Assembly (NCBI GenBank): GCA_017621845.1
Contig: JAGASI010000020.1
Location: 1-64,000, forward strand
Origin: Muribaculaceae bacterium
GTDB taxonomy: Bacteria > Bacteroidota > Bacteroidia > Bacteroidales > Muribaculaceae
Direction: 5' to 3'
DNA length: 64,000 nucleotides
A program made the translations under genes and the position numbers. Positions within the stretch are counted from its first letter, which is position 1. Each line of letters opens with the position of its first letter. The notes below the pieces were generated by a model, which made no database searches, was not told the origin of the DNA, and saw only the letters and a list, made by a program, of their open reading frames with translations. Below, in pieces: positions 47,551 through 56,342 of the stretch.

Positions 47551-48075
47551 TTAGCTCAGGCGGTTGTAGAGGGTTTCACAGCCTTGCTCGAGGAGGTCGA
47601 GGACGAGTTCAAAGCCTTCGGCGCCTTCGTAGTAGGGGTCGGGGACGGCGTAGTAGTGGCGTGAGTCAAGGAACGTCGCCATGGGGACAACCTTGGCCGT
47701 GTCTTCGAGGGTGGGGGCCATGCGGCGGAGGTTGCTCACGTTGTTGTCGTCCATGCCTATAATCAGGTCGTAGTTGTCAAAGTCGCTTGTCCTGACCTGG
47801 CGGCACACGTGGCGGAAGTCATAGCCTCGGCGACGGCCGTGGGCGCGCATACGCTCGTCGGGGAGGTCCCCCACGTGCCAGCCACCGGTAGCCGCTGAGT
47901 CTATTTCCCAGCGCGTCTCGGCTCCGTGTCGCTCAACCACGGCGTGCATGATGCCGTCGGCCGCCGGTGACCGGCATATATTGCCCAGGCATACAAACAA
48001 TACTCTTATCTTGTCACTGTTTCTCAGCGAGTCAAGCAATTCGCCGAGTTTCTTGTTATTGGAGGTAGTGGTCAT
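47551..48075 (-). CDS. Low-molecular-weight protein-tyrosine phosphatase
   Basis: This 174-residue phosphatase has the P-loop CLGNICRS with nucleophile Cys29 and Arg35, and the general-acid loop VPDPYYEGAEGFELVLD. The first 22 residues are an extra segment beyond the usual 150-160-residue enzyme. Such enzymes remove Tyr phosphates from kinases of capsule export or from arginine/tyrosine-phosphorylated proteins. It has its own -7 element and is convergent with the kinase remnant. Confidence 0.93.
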   Translation of the reverse strand: MTTTSNNKKLGELLDSLRNSDKIRVLFVCLGNICRSPAADGIMHAVVERHGAETRWEIDSAATGGWHVGDLPDERMRAHGRRRGYDFRHVCRQVRTSDFDNYDLIIGMDDNNVSNLRRMAPTLEDTAKVVPMATFLDSRHYYAVPDPYYEGAEGFELVLDLLEQGCETLYNRLS

Positions 48076-48139
48076 TTTTTTTAGGGAGTGTTAAATATCT
48101 TTGGCGCCGTTAGATGTGAGGACGCGCTTGTGATTACAA

Positions 48140-48147
48140 CAAAGGTA
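48140..48147 (-). promoter_or_regulatory. -7 element of the tyrosine phosphatase gene
   Basis: TACCTTTG on the minus strand matches TAnnTTTG about 65 nt before the phosphatase start. The -33 position at 48167-48170 reads TTTT, one base off the TTTG box, 19 nt upstream. Confidence 0.65.
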
Positions 48148-48172
48148 GTGAAAATATGTTGATTGTAAAATG

Positions 48173-48204
48173 ACGACACCGTGAGCGGGAACTCGCGGTG
48201 TCGT
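48173..48204 (-). terminator. Terminator of rnpB
   Basis: A 13-bp stem (one G-U wobble) with a 6-nt loop lies 8 nt after the 3' end of RNase P RNA on the minus strand and is followed by CATTTTACAA. The T-run is modest, but the position and stability fit a terminator or a processing barrier. Confidence 0.75.
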
Positions 48205-48212
48205 TATATAAG

Positions 48213-48600
48213 CAGGGCCGGGTATAAGCCGGGTTATGTAGTGAAGCCGGTTTCGAGCGTGAGCTGACCTGTCTGTCACTTCTCGTCATTTATCTACGGG
48301 CGCGTGTCACCACGGTCCTTTAGCAGTCTACCCCCCGACAATGGGCGAGCCACCCTTAAATGCCGGTATACTTGACCTTGCAACCCATAAGACGTGCGGC
48401 GCGCTATGTTGCCATAACGCCCGGTGAGCTCTTACCTCACCTTTTCACCCTTACCGACCTCGTGATGAAGCCGGCGGTTGTTTTCTGTCACGCTACTCTG
48501 CCCTCACGGACAGCTTGCCGTTAACAAGTATGGCGCTCTGTGTTGCCCGGACTTTCCTCTTGTCCCTCATGCGTGGACAAGCGACGAGACCCCGGCCCTG
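48213..48600 (-). ncRNA. rnpB: RNase P RNA (class A)
   Basis: RNase P RNA is the catalytic RNA that matures tRNA 5' ends. On the minus strand the conserved cores are visible: GAGGAAAGTCCGGGC near the 5' end, GACAGAAAACAACCGCC, the P10/P11 segment AGGGTGAAAAGGTGAGGTAAG, GGGGGGTAGACTGC, and AACCCGGCTTA near the 3' end. The ends are set by perfect pairing of CAGGGCCGGG with CCCGGCCCTG (helix P1). The total is about 388 nt. Only 6 nt separate the 5' end from the lpxA stop codon, and no TAnnTTTG promoter is visible inside the lpxA end. Confidence 0.95.
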
Positions 48601-48606
48601 ATAGAA

Positions 48607-49383
48607 TTAGATATATCCTTTGATGATGCCTCGCTTGGAGTTGCGCACAAACATGATGATCTCGTCACGCTCGGGAGTGGCGGGGAGCTCGGCTTCGATA
48701 CGTGCCACGGCGTCCGATACGTTCAACCCCGATAGATATAGATATCTATAGATATCCTGGATGTCGCGTATGGTCTCGGAGGGGAAGTTGCGGCGGCGCA
48801 GGCCGATGGAGTTGATGCCGGTATATGAGATAGGCTCACGTGCGGCCTTGACATAGGGGGGGACGTCTTTGTTTATCAATGCACCACCTTGTACCATGAT
48901 GTGACTGCCGAGGTGACAGAACTGGTGAACGAGTGTGCCACCACCAACGATGGCCCAGTCATCGACCTGAACCTCTCCTGCGAGTTGGGTCGCATTGGCA
49001 AGGATTACGTTGTTGCCGACGATACAGTCATGGGCTACGTGGCAGTAGGCCATAATCAGGCAGTTGCTACCAATAACTGTTCGGCCCTTGGCGGCAGTGC
49101 CACGGTTGACAGTGACAAATTCACGTATGGTGGTGTTGTCGCCGATGATGGCAGTCGTGTCTTCGCCTTTGAATTTGAGGTCTTGGGGTATGGCACCAAT
49201 TACGGCCCCGGGGAAGATAGTAACGTTGCGGCCGATGCGGGTTCCCTCAAGGATTGTAACGTTGCTGCCTATGCGTGTCCCTTCGCCGATTTCGACATTC
49301 TGGTCGATGGTGACAAAAGGGTCGATAACAACACTCGGGGCAATCTTGGCGGCCGGGTGAATGTATGCTAATGGTTGTTTCAT
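48607..49383 (-). CDS. lpxA: UDP-N-acetylglucosamine acyltransferase LpxA
   Basis: LpxA adds the 3-O acyl chain in the first step of lipid A synthesis. The 258 residues form hexapeptide repeats (left-handed beta helix, about 1-190), with catalytic His118 in HVAHDCIVGNN, and a helical C-terminus (GINSIGLRRRNFPSETIRDIQDIYRYLY). It is the last protein gene of lpxD-lpxC/fabZ-lpxA and abuts rnpB. Confidence 0.97.
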   Translation of the reverse strand: MKQPLAYIHPAAKIAPSVVIDPFVTIDQNVEIGEGTRIGSNVTILEGTRIGRNVTIFPGAVIGAIPQDLKFKGEDTTAIIGDNTTIREFVTVNRGTAAKGRTVIGSNCLIMAYCHVAHDCIVGNNVILANATQLAGEVQVDDWAIVGGGTLVHQFCHLGSHIMVQGGALINKDVPPYVKAAREPISYTGINSIGLRRRNFPSETIRDIQDIYRYLYLSGLNVSDAVARIEAELPATPERDEIIMFVRNSKRGIIKGYI

Positions 49384-49449
49384 ACTTTTGAATGTTTGCT
49401 GATAAGTTGTGGAGCAGTGAATATTTAAGTGAAAAAGAATGATGCGATG

Positions 49450-50832
49450 TTATTTATTCTTGACAATCTGGGCCATGAACTCACACTCGGTGACGAGCTT
49501 CTCGCCAACAAAAGCACGTCCTTTCATTACGGCACATCCGCGGCGCAGTTCGGTCATGAATGACACGTGGAATAGTATAGTATCGCCGGGGACTACTTTC
49601 TGGCGGAATTTGACATTGTCAATCTTCATGAAGTATGTAGAGTAACGCTCGGGGTCATCGACAGTAGAGAGTACCAGCAGGCCACCGGTCTGGGCCATTG
49701 CTTCGACTTGGAGAACGCCGGGCATGACAGGTTCTTGGGGGAAGTGCCCCTGGAAGAAAGGCTCGTTGGCGGTGACATTCTTCACGCCCACGATATAGTT
49801 CTCGCTCTTGTCGATAATCTTGTCGATGAGCAGGAAAGGATAACGGTGGGGGAGCATACGACGAATGTCATTATTGTCCCAGATGGGGGCTATGTTTGGA
49901 TTGTATACGGGGGCGATGACATCCATGCGTTTTACGTCGCGACGCAGTAGTTTGGTCAGCTTGGAATTGATTGAGTGACCTGGGCGTGTGGCCAGGATAC
50001 GGCCTTTGAGGGGACGGCCTATGAGGGCGATGTCACCGATGATGTCAAGGAGTTTGTGACGTGCGGGTTCATTGTCATGTACAAGAGGGGTCTCATTGAT
50101 AAAGCCATATTCTGAGACGTGTTTATGAGGCACGCCCATGAGGTCGGCGATATGGTCGAGTTGTTCCTGGCTCAGTGGAGAGTCATATATGACCACGGCA
50201 TTGTTGAGGTCACCACCCTTGATGAGATTGGCTTTAAGTAGTTGCTCGATTTCTCGGACAAATACAAATGTGCGGCTTGAGGCAATCTCGTCTTTAAAGT
50301 CGGCGATATGGTCGAGTGTGGCATACTGGTTGGCAAGGATGGGGGAGTCGTAGTTGATTTTGACATCGAGGGTGAACTCGTCATCGGGAAGGACAACGAT
50401 ATGGGCGCCGGTTTCCTCGTCCTTAACTTCGATTTTATGTCTTACGACAAAGTATTCTTTTTCGGCGGACTGTTCCTGAAGTCCCACGCGTTCAATCTCT
50501 TGGGCATATACCATGGCGCTACCCTCGAGGATAGGCATCTCGGGAGCGTTCACCTCGATAAGGACATTGTCGATGCCGGCGGCGTAAAGTGCAGCCATGG
50601 CGTGTTCGATAGTGCTGATGGTTACCGGTCCGTTACCAATGACTGTACCACGGTTGGTGGCAATGACATTCTCGGCTACAGCATCGATAACAGGGGCATC
50701 ATCAAGATCGATGCGTTTAAATTTGTATCCATGGTTGTCGGGAGCCGGAAGAAATGTGGCTTTGATTTCGATGCCTGTATGCAGGCCTTTACCGGTGACT
50801 TCAAATGAGTCCTTGAGTGTAAGTTGCTTCAT
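49450..50832 (-). CDS. lpxC: Bifunctional LpxC deacetylase-FabZ dehydratase
   Basis: This 460-residue fusion has LpxC at about 1-300 and FabZ at about 310-460. LpxC shows TIEHAMAAL and the zinc/catalytic site [16 protein letters not shown]. FabZ shows [12 protein letters not shown] with active His and [23 protein letters not shown] with the catalytic Glu. LpxC commits UDP-acyl-GlcNAc to lipid A; FabZ dehydrates 3-hydroxyacyl-ACP in fatty acid synthesis. Because both pathways draw on 3-hydroxyacyl-ACP, the fusion ties their levels at 1:1. This fusion is a Bacteroidetes hallmark. Confidence 0.97.
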   Translation of the reverse strand: MKQLTLKDSFEVTGKGLHTGIEIKATFLPAPDNHGYKFKRIDLDDAPVIDAVAENVIATNRGTVIGNGPVTISTIEHAMAALYAAGIDNVLIEVNAPEMPILEGSAMVYAQEIERVGLQEQSAEKEYFVVRHKIEVKDEETGAHIVVLPDDEFTLDVKINYDSPILANQYATLDHIADFKDEIASSRTFVFVREIEQLLKANLIKGGDLNNAVVIYDSPLSQEQLDHIADLMGVPHKHVSEYGFINETPLVHDNEPARHKLLDIIGDIALIGRPLKGRILATRPGHSINSKLTKLLRRDVKRMDVIAPVYNPNIAPIWDNNDIRRMLPHRYPFLLIDKIIDKSENYIVGVKNVTANEPFFQGHFPQEPVMPGVLQVEAMAQTGGLLVLSTVDDPERYSTYFMKIDNVKFRQKVVPGDTILFHVSFMTELRRGCAVMKGRAFVGEKLVTECEFMAQIVKNK

Positions 50833-50882
50833 GTCTATATGAGATGTTATTTTATTAAGCGAGGGTAATGAATTGGTTATGT

Positions 50883-51908
50883 TTAGTGTTTGATTTCCTT
50901 TTTGAGTTGGTCAACGTCGTCAAACAGTGAGCGCAGACGACGCATGCAGGCTGTCTGTCTGAGGAAGTCTGAAGATTTGATTGCGGGATATCCCATGAGA
51001 GTGACGCCGTCGGGGACGTTGTTGGGTACGCCCGACTGTGCACCGATTGTAACTCGGTCGCCAACGGTGATATGTCCTGCAAATCCGACCTGTCCTGCAA
51101 ATACACAGTTGCTGCCAATCTTGGTGGATCCGGCGACGCCTGTCTGAGCGGCAAATACGTTGTCGTGACCGAGTTGGACGTTATGTGCAATCTGGATGAG
51201 GTTGTCAAGCTTGGTACCGTGGCCTATATGTGTGGCACCCATTGTGGCTCGGTCAATGGTGGTGTTGGCTCCAATCTCCACGTCGTCTTCAATCTCGACG
51301 ATACCCATCTGGGGTATCTTGTTATAAGAGCCGTCGGCGGTGGGTGCAAATCCAAATCCATCGGCACCAATGACGGCACCGCTGTGCAGGATGCATCTGT
51401 TGCCGATTTTACAGCCATCATAAACCTTGACCCCCGAGTAGAGTATTGAGCCGGCACCAATCTTGACGCCTCGACCTACATAGCAGTGGGGATAAATCTT
51501 GGCGCCTTCCTCGAGCACGGCTCCATCGCCGATATAGGCAAAGGCCCCGACGTACACGTCCTTGCCGAGGGTCGCCGTTGGTGAGACATAGCAGGGTTGC
51601 TCTATACCCGAGGGGGCCTGTGCCATCATGCGCTGAGCGATGGTCATCAATTCAGACACGGCTTCGTATGGGTTGGCAACGCGTATGAGTGTGGCGCTGA
51701 TAGGATGTTCGGCAACAAAATCGTTTGAGACCAATACTACCGATGAGTGTGTTTGATAGATGTAATGGGTGTACTTGGGGTTGGCCAGAAATGAAATGGC
51801 TCCGGGATGCCCTTCCTCAATTTTGGCAAATGTGCTGACGGTGGCTTGAGGATTTCCATCGACGGTTCCGTTGATGAGCTGGGCTATGGTTGTGGCTGTA
51901 AATTCCAT
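50883..51908 (-). CDS. lpxD: UDP-3-O-acylglucosamine N-acyltransferase LpxD
   Basis: LpxD adds the N-linked acyl chain, the third step of lipid A synthesis. The 341 residues contain the N-terminal uridine-binding domain (about 1-100), hexapeptide repeats with catalytic His in [13 protein letters not shown], and a C-terminal helix. It starts the lpx unit. The 235 nt upstream, before the S4 gene, contain a CATCTTTG sequence (minus strand, 52038-52045), one base off the -7 consensus. Confidence 0.97.
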   Translation of the reverse strand: MEFTATTIAQLINGTVDGNPQATVSTFAKIEEGHPGAISFLANPKYTHYIYQTHSSVVLVSNDFVAEHPISATLIRVANPYEAVSELMTIAQRMMAQAPSGIEQPCYVSPTATLGKDVYVGAFAYIGDGAVLEEGAKIYPHCYVGRGVKIGAGSILYSGVKVYDGCKIGNRCILHSGAVIGADGFGFAPTADGSYNKIPQMGIVEIEDDVEIGANTTIDRATMGATHIGHGTKLDNLIQIAHNVQLGHDNVFAAQTGVAGSTKIGSNCVFAGQVGFAGHITVGDRVTIGAQSGVPNNVPDGVTLMGYPAIKSSDFLRQTACMRRLRSLFDDVDQLKKEIKH

Positions 51909-52143
51909 TATGGGGTGAGTTATGTGTCAGACTGTAAAGTCGTTACGATGATATCTGCCGGGCCTTAATGACGTGGAGTATGTCTGAGTGATTTTAGGTT
52001 TTTAGACATATATACCGACCGATGTCATTTCAGTGTGCAAAGATGAGAAAAAAAACTCAAATTGCCCAATTTTAGCCTCTAAAAGCGACTTGTCACAGGC
52101 TGTTTTGTGTTAACAATTGGTGTGAAGTACCGGTATAATGGTA

Positions 52144-52590
52144 TCAATCATCGTCAAGGTTGTCATCATCGTCATCCCAATCGAGGTAGAAGTCGTTTTC
52201 AAAGGCTTCTTGGGTGAATTTTGATAATTCACGTCCTTCACGTTTGGTAGGGCGTCCCAGTCCTTTGCGACGGTCGACAAATCCCGAGATGCGTATGACA
52301 TCGAGCATGTCATATTGAGATTGGGGTGTGAGGTTTTCGAGATATTCGGGGACGAGCTTGGCGCCGAGACGATTTTCGGTGAGGGCTTTGACTTTAAATG
52401 TATAGGTGATGGGCGGTTTGCGCACGTTGACTATGTCACCGACTTTGACCATTCTTGATGGCTTGGCTATGACCTCCGGGTCACGACCTATAGACACGCG
52501 GCCTTTCTTGCAGGCATCGGTAGCGAGTGTGCGGGTCTTGAAGATCCTCATGGCCCATATCCACTTGTCAATTCTTACTTCGGTCTTCAT
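52144..52590 (-). CDS. S4-domain RNA-binding protein (Hsp15-like)
   Basis: This 148-residue protein has an N-terminal S4 RNA-binding fold (about 3-65, [30 protein letters not shown]). The family member Hsp15 binds stalled 50S subunits carrying peptidyl-tRNA. Its C-terminus is strikingly acidic ([12 protein letters not shown]). It overlaps pth by 4 nt; pth frees peptidyl-tRNA, so the two likely act in the same ribosome-rescue setting. Confidence 0.92.
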   Translation of the reverse strand: MKTEVRIDKWIWAMRIFKTRTLATDACKKGRVSIGRDPEVIAKPSRMVKVGDIVNVRKPPITYTFKVKALTENRLGAKLVPEYLENLTPQSQYDMLDVIRISGFVDRRKGLGRPTKREGRELSKFTQEAFENDFYLDWDDDDDNLDDD

Positions 52591-53150
52591 TTGTTATTGT
52601 ATTTGCACATGGCATTTTGTATGCCGGCGAGGACCAATTCTTTGATGGCATCAATGGCTACAGCTATGCGCTCTTTCAATACTTCACGTTGTTCGGGAGG
52701 AAAGTTGCCAAGGACATAGTCTATCTGACAACCACGCGGGAAGTCGTTGCCGATGCCGAATTTCAGACGGGCATAGGCTTGGGTGCCGAGCATCTGGGCG
52801 ATGTTTTTGAGCCCGTTATGTCCGGCGTCGCTACCCGAGGGTTTGATGCGTATGGCGCCAAGAGGGAGTGATATGTCGTCGACGATAATAAGAATGTTTT
52901 CCAACTCGATGCCTTCTTTTTCTTTCCAGTATCTCACGGCATTGCCGCTGAGGTTCATATAAGTCGAGGGCTTGAGCAGGATAAGTTGTTTGTTCTTAAG
53001 TCGGGTATGGGCGATGTCGCCATAACGGGCGGTTTCAAAAGAAATATTGGACGCCTCGGCCAAGGCATCCAATATTTTAAAACCTATGTTGTGCCGGGTA
53101 TTACGATATTCATCGCCTATGTTACCCAACCCAACTATAAGATATTTCAT
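52587..53150 (-). CDS. pth: Peptidyl-tRNA hydrolase
   Basis: Pth cleaves the ester bond of peptidyl-tRNAs that drop off ribosomes. The 187 residues show [18 protein letters not shown] with catalytic His20, [12 protein letters not shown]-like [15 protein letters not shown], and DDISLPLG with the catalytic Asp. The stop overlaps the S4 gene; L25 is 23 nt upstream. Grouping pth with L25 is common in bacteria. Confidence 0.97.
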   Translation of the reverse strand: MKYLIVGLGNIGDEYRNTRHNIGFKILDALAEASNISFETARYGDIAHTRLKNKQLILLKPSTYMNLSGNAVRYWKEKEGIELENILIIVDDISLPLGAIRIKPSGSDAGHNGLKNIAQMLGTQAYARLKFGIGNDFPRGCQIDYVLGNFPPEQREVLKERIAVAIDAIKELVLAGIQNAMCKYNNK

Positions 53151-53173
53151 GTAATAATTGTCTTAAATTCCAA

Positions 53174-53824
53174 TTACTTAGCGGCAGCTTGAGCGGCACC
53201 ACGGGCGGCACGTGTGAGCTGAACGGCACATACGACAGCGTTCTTGGCGTTAACGAGTTCAAGGCCTTCAAAGTGAATGTCGGCGACTTGCATTGTTTTG
53301 CCGAGGCCGAGGTTGTCAACGTTGATGACGAGACGCTCGGGAACGTTGGTATATATGGCGCGCACTTTAAGTTTCTTCATAGACAAGGAGAGTTTACCAC
53401 CGGCTTTAACACCTTCGGCGTGGCCTTCAAGTTTAACGGGAACTTCGATAACAACGGGCTTGGTGTCGTTGACTTCAAGGAAGTCGAGGTGAAGGATGGT
53501 GTCTTTGACGGGGTCAAACTGGATGTCTTTGAGAACAGCCATTGTCTTGTGGCCGTTGAACTCAAGCTCTACGGCATAGATATCGGGGGTGTAGACGAGT
53601 TTGCGAACAGCATCCTGGGTGACTACGAGGTCGGTGGTGATGAGGCCTTTGTTGTTGCCAATCTCGACAACTTTTTGACCGGCTTCGAGCTTACCGTTGA
53701 AGGGGAGTTCAACGATTGCGCCACCATTAAGTACTACGGGGATTTTACCCTCGGCGCGCAGGGCTTTGGTTGCTTTCTTACCGAGGTCAACGCGGGGCTC
53801 GGCTACGAGTTGAAAAGTTTTCAT
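53174..53824 (-). CDS. rplY: Ribosomal protein L25 (CTC form)
   Basis: L25 binds 5S rRNA. The 216-residue protein is the long general-stress (Ctc) type: the L25 core (about 1-95, RVDLGKKATKALRAEGKIPVVLNGG) is followed by a TL5-type C-terminal beta domain (about 100-190) and an Ala-rich tail. It is the first gene of the L25-pth-S4 unit and has a full consensus promoter. Confidence 0.95.
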   Translation of the reverse strand: MKTFQLVAEPRVDLGKKATKALRAEGKIPVVLNGGAIVELPFNGKLEAGQKVVEIGNNKGLITTDLVVTQDAVRKLVYTPDIYAVELEFNGHKTMAVLKDIQFDPVKDTILHLDFLEVNDTKPVVIEVPVKLEGHAEGVKAGGKLSLSMKKLKVRAIYTNVPERLVINVDNLGLGKTMQVADIHFEGLELVNAKNAVVCAVQLTRAARGAAQAAAK

Positions 53825-53909
53825 TGTGTTGTAAAAATTGTAAAATGTTGTGTTACTAAAAATTAGATGCTTCCTAATTTCCCATCACACGGGATGCTAA
53901 AAAGCACCG

Positions 53910-53941
53910 CAAAGGTACAATTTTTTATTTATACTGCCAAA
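53910..53941 (-). promoter_or_regulatory. Promoter of the L25-pth-S4 unit
   Basis: On the minus strand TTTG (53938-53941) and TACCTTTG (53910-53917) are separated by 20 nt, an exact consensus promoter. The start point should be near 53904, leaving an 80-nt leader before L25. The stretch from 53942 to 54058 holds nothing I can name. Confidence 0.85.
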
Positions 53942-54058
53942 TATAATAGTCATATCACGCGTGAATGACGATAAGTGTGGTGTAAAGCGTTAGGAATAAG
54001 TCATATAGGCGTATATATCGTTGTGCACCGGTGTTTTCCCCGAGTCAAATATGAGCTT

Positions 54059-54502
54059 TTATAGTTTAAAGGTTATTGGAAGTATGTAGGTCGCACGAAC
54101 GATACGTCCTTCCATTTTGCCGGGAGACCAACGTGGCATTTTTTTTACCACGCGGATTGCCTCGGCATCAAGAGCGGGATGTACACCGCGAACAACTTTG
54201 ATGTTACTCAGACTACCGTCTTTCTCTACGATGAATTGGAGAGTAACTTTACCGGTTATTTTTTCTTCAGCAGCAGAAGGTGGATAAACAATATTCCGGG
54301 CTATCCAGGAATATAATGCCGCGTCTCCACCGGGAAATGTAGGTTTTAGCTCAACGGGTCCATATATGTTAGAATGTTCTGTCTGTTTATCCGGCACGGG
54401 GTTGCTTGTTGTCTGCGCCGCTACCGGCATGGTGGCGAGCATAAAGGTAGGTAGTCCCAATATTAGTGCCGTGACAGATAGGGCGAGTAATAGATGTCTC
54501 AT
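54059..54502 (-). CDS. TonB C-terminal-domain protein
   Basis: This 147-residue exported protein has an N-terminal hydrophobic signal or anchor (about 1-30) followed by a short linker and a TonB C-terminal domain (about 55-147, PTFPGGDAALYSWIARNIVYPPSAAEEKITGKVTLQFIVEKDGSLSNIKVVRGVHPALDAEAIRVVKKMPRWSPGK). Bacteroidota carry many such small TonB-like proteins that may energise or organise SusC-type receptors. No ExbB/ExbD genes lie nearby. Confidence 0.9.
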   Translation of the reverse strand: MRHLLLALSVTALILGLPTFMLATMPVAAQTTSNPVPDKQTEHSNIYGPVELKPTFPGGDAALYSWIARNIVYPPSAAEEKITGKVTLQFIVEKDGSLSNIKVVRGVHPALDAEAIRVVKKMPRWSPGKMEGRIVRATYILPITFKL

Positions 54503-54549
54503 AGTATAAAAAAGTATGGGGTGATTATTAGGTTAAACTATACATGAGT

Positions 54550-55200
54550 TTATATGTTTGTAAGAACTTTTCGGATTGCTGTGGGGAATTCTCCGACTGA
54601 TTCCAGTATCACGTCTTCGGACAAAATGCCGTTGGCATACATCGGGGCATAGTTCTGTGCGACCATTGTCATTACCTGGTAGCGATGCCTCACTAATGAG
54701 TCTTCGTTCAGGTTGAACAGTCTTATTGTTGCTCTACCACGACTCTTGTCTCCTTTTTCTTCATCCAGGGATATATATTCGCCGGTCATGAGGTCTATAT
54801 CGAGAAAGTCTTCAGGGTTATCGCGGTCGGGCTTTAATAATAGTGTGTAATCACCGGTGTTCTTGTTGTAATCGGCTTCGGTCATATTGCTGTCTTTATA
54901 GCATGCGCCGTAAGGGTCCGCTCTCTTGTTTGTTTTTCGCCATGCTACAAATATATTGTCATAACTAAATATGAGGTTTGGATTTAGACTTTGTTTTACA
55001 TAGTGGTCTATATGCACACTGTTTTTGTCCGGGTTGGGAAGACGCAGTTCGGTATAAGCACACATCCGGCCTTGTATTACCCATAAATGTCGGGTTAAGT
55101 CGGGTTTGACCGGGGATACATCATTCCAACTGTCCGGTCGGTGCTTTTTAAGGAAATCAATATAAAAATCAGGTGCTTCTCCTTTTGATATTTTATGCAT
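54550..55200 (-). CDS. HNH nuclease-like protein, PtuB/TIGR02646 type (Septu-like)
   Basis: This 216-residue protein resembles the HNH nucleases paired with PtuA-like ATPases. The core HIDHY (63-67) and the following FSYDNIFVAWRKTNKR (79-94) fit the HNH layout. The zinc knuckle usual in the family is degenerate: CAYT (47-50) instead of CxxC, and RKTN where CN is usual. The nuclease may therefore be metal-dependent through His/Asp only, or inactive. It overlaps the ATPase gene by 8 nt, so the two proteins are made together. An antiphage role is inference from family and pairing. Confidence 0.7.
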   Translation of the reverse strand: MHKISKGEAPDFYIDFLKKHRPDSWNDVSPVKPDLTRHLWVIQGRMCAYTELRLPNPDKNSVHIDHYVKQSLNPNLIFSYDNIFVAWRKTNKRADPYGACYKDSNMTEADYNKNTGDYTLLLKPDRDNPEDFLDIDLMTGEYISLDEEKGDKSRGRATIRLFNLNEDSLVRHRYQVMTMVAQNYAPMYANGILSEDVILESVGEFPTAIRKVLTNI

Positions 55201-56245
55201 TTTTACGCTCCTGTCTCGTTATATCCATTCTTATCATCACCAAATCGGCATCAGAAAATCCGATAATATTCTCCAACGGCTCCATCACTTCCCGGGCTTC
55301 TTCAAGTCGGCCATCCCTTACCAGTTCACGTAAATGTTCCAGTTTTTTTAATATCTCGGGGTCACGTTGTCCCTTGACATGCTGTATTGAAGCGAGCACG
55401 TCGGCAACAGTCCATCCGTAGGGCCCTTCCTCGACATAATCGGCATGAGTGTTGCCCTCGGAATCCCTTGTAAGTACGCGCAATTCCTCGCTCTTGGCCG
55501 ACCCTATAATCTGTGGGCTATGTGTAGCTATAATGACTTGACAATCTTCTTCATTGAGTTCCACTACACGGCGAATCAACCCAAGGAAATGGCTTTGCCA
55601 TGCCGGATGCAATGAGTCTTCAGGCTCGTCAAACATCACCAAGGCGCCCTTTACTTTTTCAAGGAATAGCGGAAGCACTTTGGCAATGAGTTTACGTTCT
55701 CCCGATGATAGTGATTCCGGCCCGAATGTGTTCCCATCGCTATTTTCAAACAGCACCTTCTTGTCTCTGGTAATGCGGTGAAATTTAACGGCCATTCCGA
55801 GTTGACCGAATATTTCATCAAAGACTCGTTTGATATTATTATAGGCATCATTGGCGGCAAGACCGTCATCATAAACGACCTTGTCTACGTATGCCAAAAG
55901 AGCTTGCGATAAATCCAAGGCCACCTTGTCGGGCGATTGCTCGGCTGTAAAATAAATAACTTTATTAACATTGCAAACACCACCGTTGTGGAATAGTTTT
56001 TGATCACTAAATGTACAACGTTGAATTACGTCATTGCGCTCGACATCAATAAATCCATTGGCCGGCCCTAAAAAAGGCTTGGTCACTATGGTTTTAAGGA
56101 AATTAAGCAATGTTGTTTTGCCCGAGCCGTTCACACCGGCTATTACAGTTATGGCGAGAGGCTTCGGAGACTCTGGAGGTGTAAATCTTACATCAAGGTT
56201 TTTGAGTCCCTGATAATTATCTAAATGTAGCGCTTGTATTTTCAT
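55193..56245 (-). CDS. AAA/SMC-like ATPase, PtuA type (Septu-like)
   Basis: This ATPase of about 350 residues, from MKIQALHLDNYQGLKNL, belongs to the RecF/SMC-like overcoming-lysogenization-type class. Walker A is GVNGSGKTT at 37-45, the ABC-like signature LSSGER at 179-184, Walker B ALVMFDEPEDSLHP near 201-214, and the switch His in IIATHSPQ. The coiled-coil arm is short, as in PtuA. The start fits the promoter, which would place transcription start within 1-3 nt of the ATG. The downstream HNH gene overlaps. Candidate defence system; the target is unknown. Confidence 0.78.
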   Translation of the reverse strand: MKIQALHLDNYQGLKNLDVRFTPPESPKPLAITVIAGVNGSGKTTLLNFLKTIVTKPFLGPANGFIDVERNDVIQRCTFSDQKLFHNGGVCNVNKVIYFTAEQSPDKVALDLSQALLAYVDKVVYDDGLAANDAYNNIKRVFDEIFGQLGMAVKFHRITRDKKVLFENSDGNTFGPESLSSGERKLIAKVLPLFLEKVKGALVMFDEPEDSLHPAWQSHFLGLIRRVVELNEEDCQVIIATHSPQIIGSAKSEELRVLTRDSEGNTHADYVEEGPYGWTVADVLASIQHVKGQRDPEILKKLEHLRELVRDGRLEEAREVMEPLENIIGFSDADLVMIRMDITRQERKNA

Positions 56246-56250
56246 AATCA

Positions 56251-56282
56251 CAAATGTATAAAAATATCTGATACTACGCAAA
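56251..56282 (-). promoter_or_regulatory. Promoter of the Septu-like pair
   Basis: On the minus strand TTTG (56279-56282) and TACATTTG (56251-56258) are separated by 20 nt, an exact consensus. Transcription should begin within a few nt of the start codon at 56245, so the message would be leaderless or nearly so. Confidence 0.78.
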
Positions 56283-56342
56283 TTAGATTTTCACAACGTG
56301 AGGAGCTCTTATGAAATCGAGAAGCTGATATGTGGATGTGAA

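Noticed and set aside
48478-48735. Plus-strand 85-codon frame
   Set aside because: It covers RNase P RNA and the end of lpxA on the other strand and resembles no protein.
54550-56282. Retron Eco78-type system
   Set aside because: The PtuAB-like pair is present, but no reverse transcriptase gene or msr/msd-like inverted structure lies beside it.
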